In this document: positions 29,115 through 39,111 of the stretch, piece by piece
Numbering within the stretch: the stretch's first letter is position 1
How the letters are laid out: each line of letters opens with the position of its first letter
Assembly: GCF_025144225.1 (NCBI RefSeq)
Contig: NZ_JALXXB010000005.1
Location: 112,835 to 176,834 of the forward strand
Length of the DNA stretch: 64,000 bases
Source of the DNA: Aestuariimicrobium sp. p3-SID1156
GTDB taxonomy: Bacteria; Actinomycetota; Actinomycetes; Propionibacteriales; Propionibacteriaceae
Reading direction: 5' to 3'
Notes under the pieces: generated by a model
Told to the model about the DNA's origin: nothing
Database searches by the model: none
Seen by the model: only the letters and a program-made list of their open reading frames with translations
Translations under genes and position numbers: made by a program

Positions 29115-29120
29115 TAGACT
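29115..29120 (+). promoter_or_regulatory. -10 box TAGACT, leaderless-type, for the hisD operon
   Basis: TAGACT ends exactly 6 bases before the hisD GTG; the bases between are GGCGGG. Confidence 0.5.
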
Positions 29121-29126
29121 GGCGGG

Positions 29127-30461
29127 GTGATTCGACGCCTGGACCTGAGCACCACCGACAGCACGGACTACCGGAGGCTGGTACCCCGCGCCGCCTTCAA
29201 CGTCGACCATGCTGTCGAGGAGGTGCGCCCGGTCTGTGATGCGGTCGCTGCAGAGGGGGTTGAGGCGCTGCGTCGCTTCAGCGAACAGTTCGACGGCGTG
29301 GTGCCCGAGAAGTTCCGGATTCCCTCCGACGTCATGGCCCGTTGCGTGGAGGAGCTGGACCCAGCGCTGCGCGAGGCCTTCGAGACCTCGATCGAACGCC
29401 GTCGCTCGGTCTGCCGGCTCGGCGAGACGGAGGAATCCGGACGCCGAGTCCAGGTGGCCGAGGGTGCGACGATCACGACGCGCATCGTGCCGGTGGACCG
29501 GGTCGGCCTGTACGTTCCCGGCGGTCTGGCCCCACTCGCCTCCAGCGTGATCATGAACGTCATCCCCGCCCAGGAGGCGGGCGTCCCGGGGATCGCGGTG
29601 GCGTCCCCACCCCAGAAGGAGTTCGGCGGCCTGCCGCACCCCAACATCCTGGCACTCTGCCACATGCTGGGGATCGAGGAGGTCTACGCCGTCGGCGGGG
29701 CCCAGGCGATCGCGATGTTCGCGCACGGGGTCGAGGGCCTGTGTGAGCCAGTGGCGATGGTCACCGGTCCGGGCAATATCTATGTGGTGGCCGCCAAGCG
29801 TCTCCTGCGCGGCATCATCGGCATCGACTCCGAGGCCGGCCCCACCGAGATCGCCGTGCTGGCCGACGACTCGGCAGACCCGCGCCATGTTGCCGCCGAC
29901 ATGGTCTCCCAGGCCGAGCACGACCCGATGGCTGCCTCCGTTCTGGTCACCAACTCGCCCGAACTCATCGAGGCCGTCGCCACCGAGCTCGAGACCCAGG
30001 TGGCCGCCACCCCCCACCAGGAACGGGTCACCACAGCCCTGGGCGGGCCGCAGTCCGCCCTCGTGCTCGTCCGTGACCTGGACCAAGGGCTGGCCGTTGT
30101 CAATGCCTATGCCGCAGAGCACCTGGAGATCCAGACCCGGCAGCCAGAATCCGTGGCGGCCCGGGTCACCAATGCTGGTGCCATCTTCGTGGGCCCGTGG
30201 GCGCCGGTCTCGCTGGGCGACTACTCCGCCGGGTCCACCCACGTCCTGCCCACGGCAGGATGTGCCTGCCACAGCTCGGGCCTGACGACCCGCAGCTTCA
30301 TGAAGGCGATCCACGTCATCAACTACAGCGAGCGGGCGCTGATGGAGGTGGCCGAGGGGGTCGAGATCTTCGCCCTCGCGGAGAACCTCCCCGCACACGC
30401 GCAGGCCATCACCATCCGTCGAAGCGGCGCCGATGGAGAGGTGGGCCCCTCCGGTGAGTGA
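29127..30461 (+). CDS. hisD: Histidinol dehydrogenase
   Basis: A 444-residue zinc enzyme for the last two oxidations to L-histidine. [19 protein letters not shown] and [12 protein letters not shown] bind NAD. Gln and His in [12 protein letters not shown] and later [11 protein letters not shown] supply zinc ligands, and the catalytic Glu-His pair is in [11 protein letters not shown] at 29127 is preceded by a -10 box 6 bases upstream and no Shine-Dalgarno, so it heads a probable leaderless operon. hisC begins inside its last eight bases. Confidence 0.97.
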   Translation: MIRRLDLSTTDSTDYRRLVPRAAFNVDHAVEEVRPVCDAVAAEGVEALRRFSEQFDGVVPEKFRIPSDVMARCVEELDPALREAFETSIERRRSVCRLGETEESGRRVQVAEGATITTRIVPVDRVGLYVPGGLAPLASSVIMNVIPAQEAGVPGIAVASPPQKEFGGLPHPNILALCHMLGIEEVYAVGGAQAIAMFAHGVEGLCEPVAMVTGPGNIYVVAAKRLLRGIIGIDSEAGPTEIAVLADDSADPRHVAADMVSQAEHDPMAASVLVTNSPELIEAVATELETQVAATPHQERVTTALGGPQSALVLVRDLDQGLAVVNAYAAEHLEIQTRQPESVAARVTNAGAIFVGPWAPVSLGDYSAGSTHVLPTAGCACHSSGLTTRSFMKAIHVINYSERALMEVAEGVEIFALAENLPAHAQAITIRRSGADGEVGPSGE

Positions 30462-31596
30462 CTACACCCCCGCCCCGACCCCCGCCATCCCCGACGCAAC
30501 AATCTCCCTGGCAGACCTGCCGCTGCGTCCCGACCTGGTGGGGGAGGAGCCCTATGGCGCTCCCCAGCTCGACGTGCCTGTTCGTCTCAACGTGAACGAA
30601 AACCCGTGGCCACCCACCAGCGACGTCATTCAGGACATGGCGCGCGCCGTCAGCCACGCAGCCTCCCAGGTGAACCGCTACCCAGACCGGGAGGCCTGGG
30701 ACCTGCGCGCCGACCTCGCCCACTATCTTGGCTTCGGCCTCACCGCCGACAATATCTGGGCGGCCAATGGGTCGAATGAGGTGATGACCCACCTGCTCGC
30801 CGCCTTCGGTGGCCCGGGGCGCACCGTGCTCTCCTTCACCCCGGCCTACTCCATGTACCCCGAATACGCCCGCAACACCCTGACCGACTACGTCACGCGG
30901 CCACGTCGTGAGGACTACACCCTCGACGCCGAGATTGTGCTCCGGGGGATCGAGCTGACCGGCGCCGACATCGTCCTCATCACCACGCCGAACAATCCCA
31001 CCGGCACCACGACCCCGGTGCACGTGGTGGAGGAGGTCCTGGAGAACACCGAGGCGCTGGTCATCGTGGACGAGGCCTACCAGGAGTTCACTGAGGTCCC
31101 CGAGGATTCCGCCTGTGCCCTGCTGCCGCGCTTTGGACGCCTGGTCGTCACCCGAACCATGAGCAAGGCCTTCGCCTTCGCCGGCGGCCGTCTGGGGTAC
31201 CTGGCTGCGGCGCCGGCGATTGTGGACGCGTGCAGGATTGTCCGACTCCCGTACCACCTCTCGGCCCAGACCCAGGCGGTGGCCCGGGTGGCGCTCGCGC
31301 ACGCGCCGTCGATGCTCGAGCGCGTCGGGGACCTGCACGACCAGATCCAAGAACTTCAGGACTGGCTGCGCTCCCGGGGGCTGGAGGTGGTCCCAAGCGA
31401 GGCCAATTTCTGCCTCTTCGGCAGGTTCCCTGATCGCCACGCCGTCTGGCAGGGATTGCTGGAACGCGGCGTCCTCGTGCGGGAGACCGGCCCGGAGGGC
31501 TTCCTGCGCGTGTCCGCCGGGACTCCCCAGGAAATGCAGGCATTCCGGCAGGCGCTCATCGAGGTGCTCGCCGACAGGAAGGACGAGGGACAATGA
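30454..31596 (+). CDS. hisC: Histidinol-phosphate aminotransferase
   Basis: A 380-residue PLP aminotransferase. [12 protein letters not shown] marks the N-terminal substrate region, [10 protein letters not shown] and VDEAYQEF line the cofactor pocket, and the PLP lysine is in [24 protein letters not shown] and the C-terminal Arg in GFLRVSAG bind substrate. The GTG at 30454 overlaps hisD by eight bases and fits family length; an ATG at 30433 would add seven residues but lacks a ribosome-binding site. The stop overlaps hisB by four bases. Confidence 0.95.
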   Translation: MSDYTPAPTPAIPDATISLADLPLRPDLVGEEPYGAPQLDVPVRLNVNENPWPPTSDVIQDMARAVSHAASQVNRYPDREAWDLRADLAHYLGFGLTADNIWAANGSNEVMTHLLAAFGGPGRTVLSFTPAYSMYPEYARNTLTDYVTRPRREDYTLDAEIVLRGIELTGADIVLITTPNNPTGTTTPVHVVEEVLENTEALVIVDEAYQEFTEVPEDSACALLPRFGRLVVTRTMSKAFAFAGGRLGYLAAAPAIVDACRIVRLPYHLSAQTQAVARVALAHAPSMLERVGDLHDQIQELQDWLRSRGLEVVPSEANFCLFGRFPDRHAVWQGLLERGVLVRETGPEGFLRVSAGTPQEMQAFRQALIEVLADRKDEGQ

Positions 31597-32210
31597 CCAA
31601 CCGCACCGCCGAGGTGACCCGTGAAACCGGCGAGTCCAGCATCAGGGTCTGGATCGACCTGGACGGCGCCGGTGACTCCGACATCAGCACGGGTGTCGGC
31701 TTCTATGACCACATGCTCACTGCGCTGAGCCGCCACTCCGGCATCGACATGAAGATCACAGCCGCTGGTGACCTGCACGTTGATGGCCACCACACCATCG
31801 AGGACACCGCCATCGCACTCGGGCAGGCGTTCCGCCAGGCGCTGGGCGACAAGTCGGGCATCACGCGCTACGGGGACGCCACGGTGCCGCTGGACGAAGC
31901 CCTCGCCTTCTGCGTCGTCGACGTGGCCGGACGCCCCTATGTGGTCCACGAGGGTGAGCCCGAGGGTCAGGTCTACGCCCTGATCGGCGGTTCCGGGGTT
32001 CCCTATGCCGGCTCGATGACCCGCCACGTGGTGGAGTCCTTCGCTCTCAACAGTGGCCTGTGCATCCACCTGCGTCTGCTCGCCGGACGAGACCCCCACC
32101 ACATTGTCGAGGCCCAGTTCAAGGCGCTGGCTCGAGCGCTGCGCACCGCGGTGGCTCCCGACCCGCGCATGGTCGGAGTCCCCAGCACCAAGGGCACGCT
32201 GAATGCCTGA
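31593..32210 (+). CDS. hisB: Imidazoleglycerol-phosphate dehydratase
   Basis: A 205-residue manganese enzyme. The two metal-binding repeats are [17 protein letters not shown] (about 65-81) and [17 protein letters not shown], with [14 protein letters not shown] in the first half-domain. It is the monofunctional form, without the phosphatase domain of enteric HisB. The ATG lies within the hisC stop and hisH starts eight bases before its end, so the whole his cluster is translationally coupled. Confidence 0.97.
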   Translation: MTNRTAEVTRETGESSIRVWIDLDGAGDSDISTGVGFYDHMLTALSRHSGIDMKITAAGDLHVDGHHTIEDTAIALGQAFRQALGDKSGITRYGDATVPLDEALAFCVVDVAGRPYVVHEGEPEGQVYALIGGSGVPYAGSMTRHVVESFALNSGLCIHLRLLAGRDPHHIVEAQFKALARALRTAVAPDPRMVGVPSTKGTLNA

Positions 32211-32847
32211 GTCGAGGGTGTCCAGCCCCCTGATCGGACTGCTCGACTACGGCTCGGGGAACCTGCACTCGGCCCTCACGGCACTGCAGGCGACCGGTGC
32301 ACGGGTTGTCCTGGGGGGTGCGGAAGAGGTCTGCGACTGTGACGGGCTGGTCGTCCCGGGCGTGGGTGCCTTCGCCGCCTGCATGGATGCGCTGGTCGCC
32401 GCCGGAGGCGAGCAGGTGATTCGGCAGCGCGTGCAGGCAGGTCATCCGGTGCTGGGCATCTGCGTCGGGCACCAGGTGATGTTCACCCAAGGAACCGAGC
32501 GCGGTAGTACCCGCGCCGGGGTCGGCGTCCTTCCCGGTTCAGTGGAACGTCTCCAATCGCGCCGCCTGCCGCACATGGGGTGGAACACCGTGGCCCCTGG
32601 GGAGGGCAGCGTCCTGTTCACCCGACCCGGCGAGCGGTTCTACTTCGTCCACTCCTATGGCGTGCGCAGCCTCCCAGACGACCTGGGCGCCGTGGTCACC
32701 TGGGCGGAGCACGACGGCGACCGCTTCGTCGCCGCCGTCGAATCCGGTCCGCTGACGAGCGTGCAGTTCCACCCCGAGAAGTCGGGGGTTGCAGGCGCTC
32801 GGTTGCTCTCGCGCTGGGTCGACACAGTGGCCCGGCGCCTTGGCTGA
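32203..32847 (+). CDS. hisH: Imidazole glycerol phosphate synthase glutaminase subunit HisH
   Basis: A 214-residue class I glutamine amidotransferase that supplies ammonia to HisF. The triad is Cys87 (LGICVGHQ), His190 and Glu192 (QFHPEKSG). [13 protein letters not shown] and [14 protein letters not shown] are typical of HisH. Its partner hisF is not in the window, although the two usually stay close. It overlaps hisB by eight bases and is followed by priA after 17 bases that hold a -10 box. Confidence 0.96.
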   Translation: MPESRVSSPLIGLLDYGSGNLHSALTALQATGARVVLGGAEEVCDCDGLVVPGVGAFAACMDALVAAGGEQVIRQRVQAGHPVLGICVGHQVMFTQGTERGSTRAGVGVLPGSVERLQSRRLPHMGWNTVAPGEGSVLFTRPGERFYFVHSYGVRSLPDDLGAVVTWAEHDGDRFVAAVESGPLTSVQFHPEKSGVAGARLLSRWVDTVARRLG

Positions 32848-32852
32848 TCGGC

Positions 32853-32858
32853 TAGGGT
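32853..32858 (+). promoter_or_regulatory. -10 box TAGGGT, leaderless-type, for priA
   Basis: TAGGGT ends 6 bases before the priA GTG, in the only break of the otherwise overlapping his cluster. It would give priA, which probably serves tryptophan synthesis too, expression independent of hisDCBH. Confidence 0.5.
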
Positions 32859-32864
32859 CGCCCT

Positions 32865-33605
32865 GTGAACCCACTCGTCCTGTTGCCCGCCGTCGACATC
32901 CAGAACGGCCAGGCCGTCCAGCTCGTCCAGGGCGTCGCCGGTACTGAGAAGACCTTCGGTGATCCACTCCAGGCAGCCCTGCGCTGGCAGGAGGATGGCG
33001 CAGACTGGTTGCACCTGGTCGACCTGGACGCTGCCTTCGGACGAGGCGAGAATTCCGAGATCACCGCGCGCATCACAGGTGAGCTCGGCATCAATGTCGA
33101 GCTGTCCGGGGGTATCCGCGACGACGCCTCCCTGAGGCGCGCCCTCGCGGCGGGGGCACGAAGGGTCAACATCGGCACCGCAGCCCTTGAGAACCCCGAA
33201 TGGTGCGAGTCGATCATCGCCGAGCACGGCGATCGGATCGCCATCGGGCTCGATGTCCGGGGCACCCGCCTGGCCGCGCGCGGCTGGACCCGCGAGGGCG
33301 GCGATCTGCACGAGACCCTCCAGCGGCTCAATGCGGCCGGCTGCCAGCGCTACGTGGTGACCGACGTGCCCAGCGACGGCATGCTCACCGGGCCGAACTT
33401 CGATCTGCTCGCCGACGTCTGTGCCCACACCGACGCCGCCGTGATCGCCAGCGGCGGGGTCACCAGCCTCGGAGACATTGCCCGTCTGCGCGACCTGGAC
33501 GGCGTCGAGGGTGCCATCGTCGGCACCGCCCTCTATGTGGGCACCATCACGCTGCCCGACGCGCTGCGAGTGGCTTCCGGCGCGCAGCCGGGGGAGTTGC
33601 GATGA
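32865..33605 (+). CDS. priA: Phosphoribosyl isomerase A (bifunctional HisA/TrpF)
   Basis: A 246-residue TIM barrel. The general acid/base aspartates are Asp11 ([10 protein letters not shown]) and Asp171 ([12 protein letters not shown]). The loop [10 protein letters not shown], with Arg139 and Trp141, matches the Arg143/Trp145 loop that lets M. tuberculosis PriA switch between histidine (ProFAR) and tryptophan (PRA) substrates. The trp cluster here has no trpF, which supports the dual role. It lacks a Shine-Dalgarno sequence and has a correctly spaced -10 box. ATGA at its end starts the acyl-CoA reductase fusion. Confidence 0.93.
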   Translation: MNPLVLLPAVDIQNGQAVQLVQGVAGTEKTFGDPLQAALRWQEDGADWLHLVDLDAAFGRGENSEITARITGELGINVELSGGIRDDASLRRALAAGARRVNIGTAALENPEWCESIIAEHGDRIAIGLDVRGTRLAARGWTREGGDLHETLQRLNAAGCQRYVVTDVPSDGMLTGPNFDLLADVCAHTDAAVIASGGVTSLGDIARLRDLDGVEGAIVGTALYVGTITLPDALRVASGAQPGELR

Positions 33606-35959
33606 GCGGGGAACGGGGTCTGGTCGGTCCGGCAGCAACGTTCGGCCAGAGCGGTCGGCTCACCGACCCGCCACCGCTGGTCGGCGGCCCGATCCGCGAG
33701 CTGCTCTCCGGCCAGAAGATCGCGCTGACCGGAGTCACAGGCTTCATCGGCGAGCAGCTGTTGTGGAAGGTGCTCACCGAGCTCCCGGAGACCCGCGTCG
33801 CCGTCCTGGTACGTCGCAAGGGATCGTTGAGCGCCCGGGACCGCGTGGTCAACCTGCTCAAGAAGCCCATCTTCGCCTCCCTGCGCGACGAGGCCGGCAG
33901 CCCCCAGGCTCTCTGTGAGCAACGGGTCGAGGTCATCGAGGGCGACCTGCCCCATGTCCCCCAGCTGCCCCGCGACATCGACGTGCTTGTTCATTGCGCT
34001 GGCGACGTCTCCTTCGATCCGCCGATCGACGATGCTTTTCGGACCAATGTGGTCGGGACCCAGGCCCTGCTGGAGCGATTCATCGAGTCTGCCACCGGCT
34101 CGGACGGCACCCTCGAGCGAGTGCCCCACTACGTCCACATCTCCACTGCCTACACCGCCGGACGCCGCCGGGGGGCCATCCCCGAGGCTTTGCACATCCA
34201 CGACGTTGACTACCAGGTCGAAACCCAGGCGGCCATCGACATGGGCGCCCACATCCAGCGCCGCTCGCGCAGCGCCGAGCAACTCGCGATCCTCCGCAAG
34301 CAGGCCGAGCTGGAACACCAGCAGGCGGGCTTCCTCACCACCGCAGCCGACACCGAGCGACGACGGTTGGAATGGGTTCGCCGCGAACTGGTGAAGGCCG
34401 GCACCGAGCGCGCCCGCTCCCTGGGCTGGACCGATGTCTACACCTTCGCCAAGGCGATGGGGGAGCGCGTGGTCGCCGACGTCGCCCGCGACCTGAGGGT
34501 CTCGATCGTGCGGCCAGCCATCGTGGAGTCCTCCCTGCGCGATCCCCATCCCGGCTGGATCGAAGGCTTCAAGATGGCCGACCCGATCATCCTCAGCTAC
34601 GCCCGCGGAGAACTCCCCGAGTTCCCGGCCTCGCCGGACTCGGTGCTCGACATCATCCCCTGTGACTACGTCGTCAACACCATCGTCGCTGTCTGCGCCA
34701 CCCAGCCCGAAGTGGGCCACATCGAGGTCTACCACGCCAGCAGTGGCGCCAGGAACCCGCTGACCTTCCAGAACATCTACCACCAGCTGCGCACCTACCT
34801 GGCCGAGAAGCCCTTCGTGAGGGATGGTAAGCCCGCCCCGCTCGCCGAGTGGAAGTTCCCCGGCCACGCGCCGGTCGAACGCGCCATCCGCCTGGGCGAG
34901 TGGGGGACGCGATGGGGCAACCGGGCACTGCGTCTCGCACCGCGTTCCCAGTGGACCCGCGAGATGGCTCTCCGAATGGACAAGCAGGTCGACCAGCTGG
35001 ACTTCTACCGGAAGTACATCACCCTCTACGGGGAGTACCTCCAGTCACAGCTCCACTTCGTGGACGATCGCACCCTGGCCCTGCACAACTCGCTGGTCGA
35101 GGAGGACAGGGAGGTCTTCGGCTTCGACTCCGCTGACTTCTCCTGGGATCACTACCTGCGCGAGGTCCACTTCCCCGCGATCCTCGACCCGGTCCAGCGG
35201 TTGGAGAATGCCCGGAAGCGACGTGAGGGGCGTGCCACGACCTACCGCGCGCTGAAGCCCGCGGAGCGCCCTGTGCTGGCGGCCTTTGACCTCGACGGCA
35301 CCGTGATGGCCACCAATGTGGTCGAGACCTACTTGGCCGCTCGACTGCCCGAACTCAGCCCGCTGGACAGGGTGCTCGAGGTCGGCGGTGTCCTACGACG
35401 CCTGCCCCGCTACCTGGGCGCCGAGCGTCGCGATCGAAGCGACTTCCTCCGCGCCGTGTACCGCCGCTTCGAGGGCATGCGGATGGAGGACCTCGAACAG
35501 ATCGTGGACACGCGTCTGGCCGACTTCATCGCCGACCGCACCGCCCCCGACGCGATTGCCCGTCTTGAGGAGCATCGCGCCGCGGGGCACACGACGGTGC
35601 TGCTCACCGGCGCGGCGCGTCCCTTCACCCGACCCCTGGAGAAGTACTTCGACATCATCGTCGCCGCCGAACTCTCGGTCGACGAGCAGGGGGTCTGCAC
35701 GGGCTTCCTGCAGGGCCCGCCCATGGTCGGCGAGTCACGGTCGGCCTGGCTGCGGCACTACGCCCAGCTGCACGAGGTGGACCTGCGTGACTGCTATGCC
35801 TATGCCGACTCCCACGTCGACCTGCCGATGTTGCGCGCGGTGGGTCACCCGGTCGCCGTGAGCCCGGATGTCGGCCTGTTGCGAGCTGCCAAGCAGCGGG
35901 GCTGGTCCATCGTCGACTGGCCGGTCAGTGCGCCCAAGCGACATCGCCTCTCCGTCTGA
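33602..35959 (+). CDS. Fatty acyl-CoA reductase-like / HAD-IB phosphatase fusion protein
   Basis: A 785-residue two-part protein. Residues about 38-420 form an extended SDR of the fatty acyl-CoA reductase type: [14 protein letters not shown] binds NAD(P)[12 protein letters not shown] follows, and HISTAYTAG plus Y280 and K284 (YTFAKAMGE) give the catalytic set. A helical linker leads to a HAD-IB domain (about 555-785) with [11 protein letters not shown] (Asp563, Asp565), [15 protein letters not shown] and [13 protein letters not shown], the SerB-like motifs. The known reaction of the first part is reduction of acyl-CoA to an aldehyde or alcohol; the second hydrolyses phosphate esters. Together they might make and process a lipid alcohol, an inference. 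It overlaps priA by four bases in a position where histidine genes such as hisF are expected. Confidence 0.82.
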   Translation: MSGERGLVGPAATFGQSGRLTDPPPLVGGPIRELLSGQKIALTGVTGFIGEQLLWKVLTELPETRVAVLVRRKGSLSARDRVVNLLKKPIFASLRDEAGSPQALCEQRVEVIEGDLPHVPQLPRDIDVLVHCAGDVSFDPPIDDAFRTNVVGTQALLERFIESATGSDGTLERVPHYVHISTAYTAGRRRGAIPEALHIHDVDYQVETQAAIDMGAHIQRRSRSAEQLAILRKQAELEHQQAGFLTTAADTERRRLEWVRRELVKAGTERARSLGWTDVYTFAKAMGERVVADVARDLRVSIVRPAIVESSLRDPHPGWIEGFKMADPIILSYARGELPEFPASPDSVLDIIPCDYVVNTIVAVCATQPEVGHIEVYHASSGARNPLTFQNIYHQLRTYLAEKPFVRDGKPAPLAEWKFPGHAPVERAIRLGEWGTRWGNRALRLAPRSQWTREMALRMDKQVDQLDFYRKYITLYGEYLQSQLHFVDDRTLALHNSLVEEDREVFGFDSADFSWDHYLREVHFPAILDPVQRLENARKRREGRATTYRALKPAERPVLAAFDLDGTVMATNVVETYLAARLPELSPLDRVLEVGGVLRRLPRYLGAERRDRSDFLRAVYRRFEGMRMEDLEQIVDTRLADFIADRTAPDAIARLEEHRAAGHTTVLLTGAARPFTRPLEKYFDIIVAAELSVDEQGVCTGFLQGPPMVGESRSAWLRHYAQLHEVDLRDCYAYADSHVDLPMLRAVGHPVAVSPDVGLLRAAKQRGWSIVDWPVSAPKRHRLSV

Positions 35960-35968
35960 GACCGAATT

Positions 35969-35996
35969 GGTGGTCCCCGGGCCCGGGTGCGCCACC
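35969..35996 (+). terminator. Weak hairpin after the reductase/HAD gene
   Basis: GGTGG (35969-35973) can pair with CCACC (35992-35996) around a CCCG/CGGG inner stem. There is no T-run, so termination is uncertain. Confidence 0.3.
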
Positions 35997-36003
35997 TCCC
36001 ACG

Positions 36004-36009
36004 TAGTAT
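36004..36009 (+). promoter_or_regulatory. -10 box TAGTAT for the tandem GNAT gene
   Basis: TAGTAT lies 58 bases before the ATG at 36068, giving a leader of about 50 bases. Confidence 0.45.
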
Positions 36010-36067
36010 GAGGGAGACCTGCTGGGACAATGTGGTCAACATCAGGCACCCCGCCCTGAGAGTAGAG

Positions 36068-37063
36068 ATGGCTGATCCCCACGTCGAGTCAACACTGAGC
36101 TGGTCCTTCCTGCGAGAGGAGGACCTGCCGGAGCTGAAGGACCTCAGGGACGCGACCGACTACCTGGACGACCCGATCGAGCGCGTGGACCTCAACAACC
36201 TCCATGACCTCTTCGACGCCCCCTACGCCGATCCGACGCGCAACGCCGTGGTGGGGCGCGACCGCAACGGCTCGGTGATCGCCTATGCCTGGGGGCATCC
36301 GCGCCAGGGGGAGGGGGAGGCCCGATTCTGGCTGGATTGGGCCGTGCACCCGGCCTGGCGGTATCGGGGGATCGGTGAGGCCTGTATCGTCTGGCTTCGG
36401 GATCGCGGCCTGGAATGGTATGAGGAGCAGCGGGCCCAAGGGCTGGCCGACCCGCTCTGGCTGGGTGGCTACGTCGATGAGAAGCTGACCTTGCGCCTGC
36501 GCCAGATGGAGGGCGGTGGCTTCGTCGCGGAGAAGTGGTTCTGCGACATGAAAGTCATGCTCGACCAGGTGAACCCGGATGTGATCCAGACACCACTTCC
36601 TGATGGTGTCCGGCTGGCACCGCTCAGCCCCGAACTGTCCGAGGAGGTGCGCCGCGCGCACAACTGCGCCTTCTCCACCGTCCCCGGGGCCAATCGGCTG
36701 GGCACCGTCGTCTGGGAGCACATCCTCGCCATCACCACGGTCCGGCTGGATTGGTCACTGGTGGCCCTCGACGACCACGACCGGGTCGTCGGGTACGCGG
36801 TGAACTCCGGCTACGAGCCGAACTGGGAGTCCCAGGGATACTCGGAAGGCTGGACCGAGTTCCTCGGCACCGTCCCCGAGTGGCGCGGCAAGGGCATCGC
36901 CCGAGCCCTGCTCGCCAACTCCCTGGTCCTCTTCCGGGACGCCGGACTGGCCGGGGCCGGGGTCGGGGTCGACCTCCACCACGGTGAGGCGGCCTACCGC
37001 CTGTTCACCGACCTGGGCTACCAGCCCGCTGAGCGCCTCGTCCTGCTCGGCATGCGCCCCTGA
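36068..37063 (+). CDS. Tandem GNAT-fold N-acetyltransferase
   Basis: A 331-residue protein with two acetyltransferase folds. The first (about 10-160) has the acetyl-CoA loop WAVHPAWRYRGIGEA. The second (about 175-331) has TVPEWRGKGIARALL and ends with YRLFTDLGYQPAERLVLLG. Mycothiol synthase MshD is also a tandem GNAT of about this size, but the sequence does not give me its specific substrate residues, so I leave the substrate open. The ATG at 36068 follows GAGAGTAGAG; a longer frame from 35987 would include the promoter. Confidence 0.75.
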   Translation: MADPHVESTLSWSFLREEDLPELKDLRDATDYLDDPIERVDLNNLHDLFDAPYADPTRNAVVGRDRNGSVIAYAWGHPRQGEGEARFWLDWAVHPAWRYRGIGEACIVWLRDRGLEWYEEQRAQGLADPLWLGGYVDEKLTLRLRQMEGGGFVAEKWFCDMKVMLDQVNPDVIQTPLPDGVRLAPLSPELSEEVRRAHNCAFSTVPGANRLGTVVWEHILAITTVRLDWSLVALDDHDRVVGYAVNSGYEPNWESQGYSEGWTEFLGTVPEWRGKGIARALLANSLVLFRDAGLAGAGVGVDLHHGEAAYRLFTDLGYQPAERLVLLGMRP

Positions 37064-37064
37064 G

Positions 37065-37091
37065 CGCTCGGGATTCCCCCTGCGCCGAGCG
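37065..37091 (+). terminator. Hairpin after the GNAT gene
   Basis: A 7-base stem, CGCTCGG (37065-37071) with CCGAGCG (37085-37091), begins one base after the stop codon. No T-run follows. It overlaps the -35 area of the yebC promoter. Confidence 0.35.
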
Positions 37092-37094
37092 GGC

Positions 37095-37100
37095 TAGTAT
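37095..37100 (+). promoter_or_regulatory. -10 box TAGTAT for yebC
   Basis: TAGTAT lies 54 bases before the yebC ATG; the leader ends with GAGG four bases before the start. Confidence 0.5.
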
Positions 37101-37154
37101 GTGCTGTCGGGTCCGTGTTCGGGCGGACCGTGTAGGGAAGGGATTCGAGGCTTC

Positions 37155-37925
37155 ATGGCCGGTCACTCCAAATGGGCAACCACCAAGCACAAGAAGGCTG
37201 TCATCGACGCCAAGCGCGGCAAGCTCTTCGCCAAGCTGATCAAGAACGTCGAAGTCGCCGCCCGCGTGGGTGGGGGTGACCCTGCGGGGAACCCGACCCT
37301 CTACGACGCCATCCAGAAGGCCAAGAAGAGCTCGGTGCCCAACGACAACATCGATCGCGCGGTCAAGCGCGGTGCCGGAGCCGAGGGTGAGGGCGCCAAC
37401 TACGACACCGTCATGTACGAGGCCTACGGCCCGGCCGGCGTGGCGATCCTGATTGAATGCCTCACCGACAACCGCAACCGCGCCATTTCCGAGGTCCGCG
37501 TGGCGGTCACCCGCAATGGCGCCACCATGGCCGACGGCGGTTCGGTGCAGCGAATCTTCGCCCGCAAGGGCGTCGTCGTCGTGCCCAAGTCCCAGGACGG
37601 CAAGGAGGTCACCGAGGACGACCTGCTCGAGGCGACCCTGGATGCCGAGCCCGAGGACGTCGTCGACCTCGGCGAGACCTTCGAGATCCTCTCCGACCCC
37701 AGCCAGGTCGTGGCCGTCCGGCAAGCCGTGCAGGAGGCCGGCCTGGACTACGACTCAGCCGAGGTCGAGTTCCGCGCAGACTTCGACCAGCCGGTCGCCT
37801 CGCTCGACGAGGCCCAGAAACTGTTCAGGGTCATCGACGCCCTCGAGGACTCTGACGACGTACAGAACGTGTATACGAACGTCGACATCCCCGAGGAGAT
37901 CGCAGCTCAGCTCGACGAGGACTGA
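37155..37925 (+). CDS. yebC: YebC/PmpR-family protein
   Basis: A 256-residue protein of the TACO1/YebC family. [28 protein letters not shown] is shortened here to its landmarks: [34 protein letters not shown] and [34 protein letters not shown] and RNRAISEVR follow. Members act as transcription regulators in some bacteria and as ribosome-associated factors that relieve stalling in others. It precedes ruvC, the usual order, with a LexA box in the 40 bases between them. Confidence 0.95.
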   Translation: MAGHSKWATTKHKKAVIDAKRGKLFAKLIKNVEVAARVGGGDPAGNPTLYDAIQKAKKSSVPNDNIDRAVKRGAGAEGEGANYDTVMYEAYGPAGVAILIECLTDNRNRAISEVRVAVTRNGATMADGGSVQRIFARKGVVVVPKSQDGKEVTEDDLLEATLDAEPEDVVDLGETFEILSDPSQVVAVRQAVQEAGLDYDSAEVEFRADFDQPVASLDEAQKLFRVIDALEDSDDVQNVYTNVDIPEEIAAQLDED

Positions 37926-37932
37926 TAGCCTC

Positions 37933-37946
37933 CGAACGAATGTTCG
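37933..37946 (+). promoter_or_regulatory. LexA-type SOS box upstream of ruvCAB
   Basis: CGAACGAATGTTCG contains the perfect inverted repeat GAAC-N4-GTTC (37934-37945), the mycobacterial and wider actinobacterial/Gram-positive LexA site. It is 20 bases before the ruvC GTG, between yebC and ruvC, where LexA would block ruvCAB transcription until DNA damage. Confidence 0.78.
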
Positions 37947-37965
37947 TTTTGGTGAGGGGTGGGGT

Positions 37966-38502
37966 GTGCGCGTCCTGGGAGTCGACCCCGGCCTGACCCG
38001 CTGTGGAGTGGGTGTGGTCGAGGGGGTGGTGGGGCGGTCCCCCACCTTCGTCGACTGCGGGGTCGTGCGCACCCCGCCAGACCTGGACCATGCCCAGCGA
38101 TTGCTGCGCATCGAGCAAGGGCTGGAGGAGTGGGTCACCCGCGTCCGCCCCGAAGCGGTCGCGGTCGAACGCGTCTTCGCCCAGCACAACCTGCAGTCGG
38201 TGGCAGGGACCGCGCAGGCCGCCGGCATCGCCATGCTCGTCGCCGCGCGCCACGGTATTCCCGTGGTCCTGCACACGCCCAGTGAGGTGAAGGCGGCAGT
38301 CACCGGCTCCGGACGCGCCGACAAGGCCCAGGTGGGCCTCATGGTTGCCCGCATCTGCCGTCTCGAGGCCCCACCGAGGCCAGCGGATGCCGCCGACGCG
38401 GTGGCCCTGGCCATCACCCATGTCTGGCGTGGGGCTGCCACCAACAGGTATTCCGAACTGGTCGCTGCCGCCGCGGCCCACCGAAAGCGAGGACGCGCAT
38501 GA
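37966..38502 (+). CDS. ruvC: Holliday junction resolvase RuvC
   Basis: A 178-residue nuclease that cuts Holliday junctions. The four acidic catalytic residues are Asp7 (LGVDPGLT), Glu68 (AVERVF), Asp141 and Asp144 ([10 protein letters not shown]), matching E. coli Asp7, Glu66, Asp138 and Asp141. [15 protein letters not shown] is a family landmark. The GTG at 37966 follows GAGGGGTGGGG. The last four bases overlap the start of ruvA. Confidence 0.97.
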   Translation: MRVLGVDPGLTRCGVGVVEGVVGRSPTFVDCGVVRTPPDLDHAQRLLRIEQGLEEWVTRVRPEAVAVERVFAQHNLQSVAGTAQAAGIAMLVAARHGIPVVLHTPSEVKAAVTGSGRADKAQVGLMVARICRLEAPPRPADAADAVALAITHVWRGAATNRYSELVAAAAAHRKRGRA

Positions 38503-39101
38503 TCGACCGGCTCACCGGACAGGTGGTGGCCGCCGGCGCCACCTGGGCCGTGGTGTCCGTCGGAGGCCTGGGGCTGAGAGCCTGGTGCACCCCGGCCACT
38601 GCCTCCCGCCTTCGCCCCGGAGTCGAGGCCACGCTGCACACCACGCTCGTGCCCCGCGAGGACTCCCTCACCCTCTACGGTTTCGGCAGCAGCGACGAGC
38701 GGGACGCCTTCGAGTTGGTGCAGACCGCCTCCGGTGTGGGGCCCAAGCTTGCCCTGGCCATCGTGTCGGTGTTCAGCCCGGGTGACCTCGCCACGGCCAT
38801 TGCCCAGGAGGATGTCAAGCGCCTCACCTCGGTGCCGGGCATCGGAGCCAAGGGGGCCCAGAAGATGATCATTGAGCTCAAGGACAAGGTGGCCGGCCTG
38901 GCCGCGTCCGAGGTCGTCGCCGCGGTTCCCACGCGCACCGAGCCCTGGCGCGAGCAGGTGGTCGCCGGCCTGCAGGGACTGGGCTGGTCCGCGAAGGACG
39001 CCGAAGCTGCTGCCGAGAAGGTCGCCCCGCTGGCCAAGGACCAGCCCGACCTCGGGGTGGCCCAGCTGATGCGCGCGGCCCTGCAGACCCTGGCGCGCTG
39101 A
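38499..39101 (+). CDS. ruvA: Holliday junction branch-migration protein RuvA
   Basis: A 200-residue junction-binding subunit. The N-terminal OB fold ([10 protein letters not shown] to about 62, with [10 protein letters not shown]) leads to two helix-hairpin-helix motifs, [12 protein letters not shown] and [16 protein letters not shown]. The C-terminal domain (about 150-200, with ALQGLGW-like [15 protein letters not shown]) contacts RuvB. It is coupled to ruvC by a four-base overlap and lies 10 bases before ruvB. Confidence 0.97.
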   Translation: MIDRLTGQVVAAGATWAVVSVGGLGLRAWCTPATASRLRPGVEATLHTTLVPREDSLTLYGFGSSDERDAFELVQTASGVGPKLALAIVSVFSPGDLATAIAQEDVKRLTSVPGIGAKGAQKMIIELKDKVAGLAASEVVAAVPTRTEPWREQVVAGLQGLGWSAKDAEAAAEKVAPLAKDQPDLGVAQLMRAALQTLAR

Positions 39102-39111
39102 GGGGACGACC

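Noticed and set aside
36068..37063. Assigning the tandem GNAT gene as mycothiol synthase mshD
   Set aside because: Length and double fold fit, but I could not identify MshD-specific residues or mycothiol neighbours, so the narrower call is unsupported.
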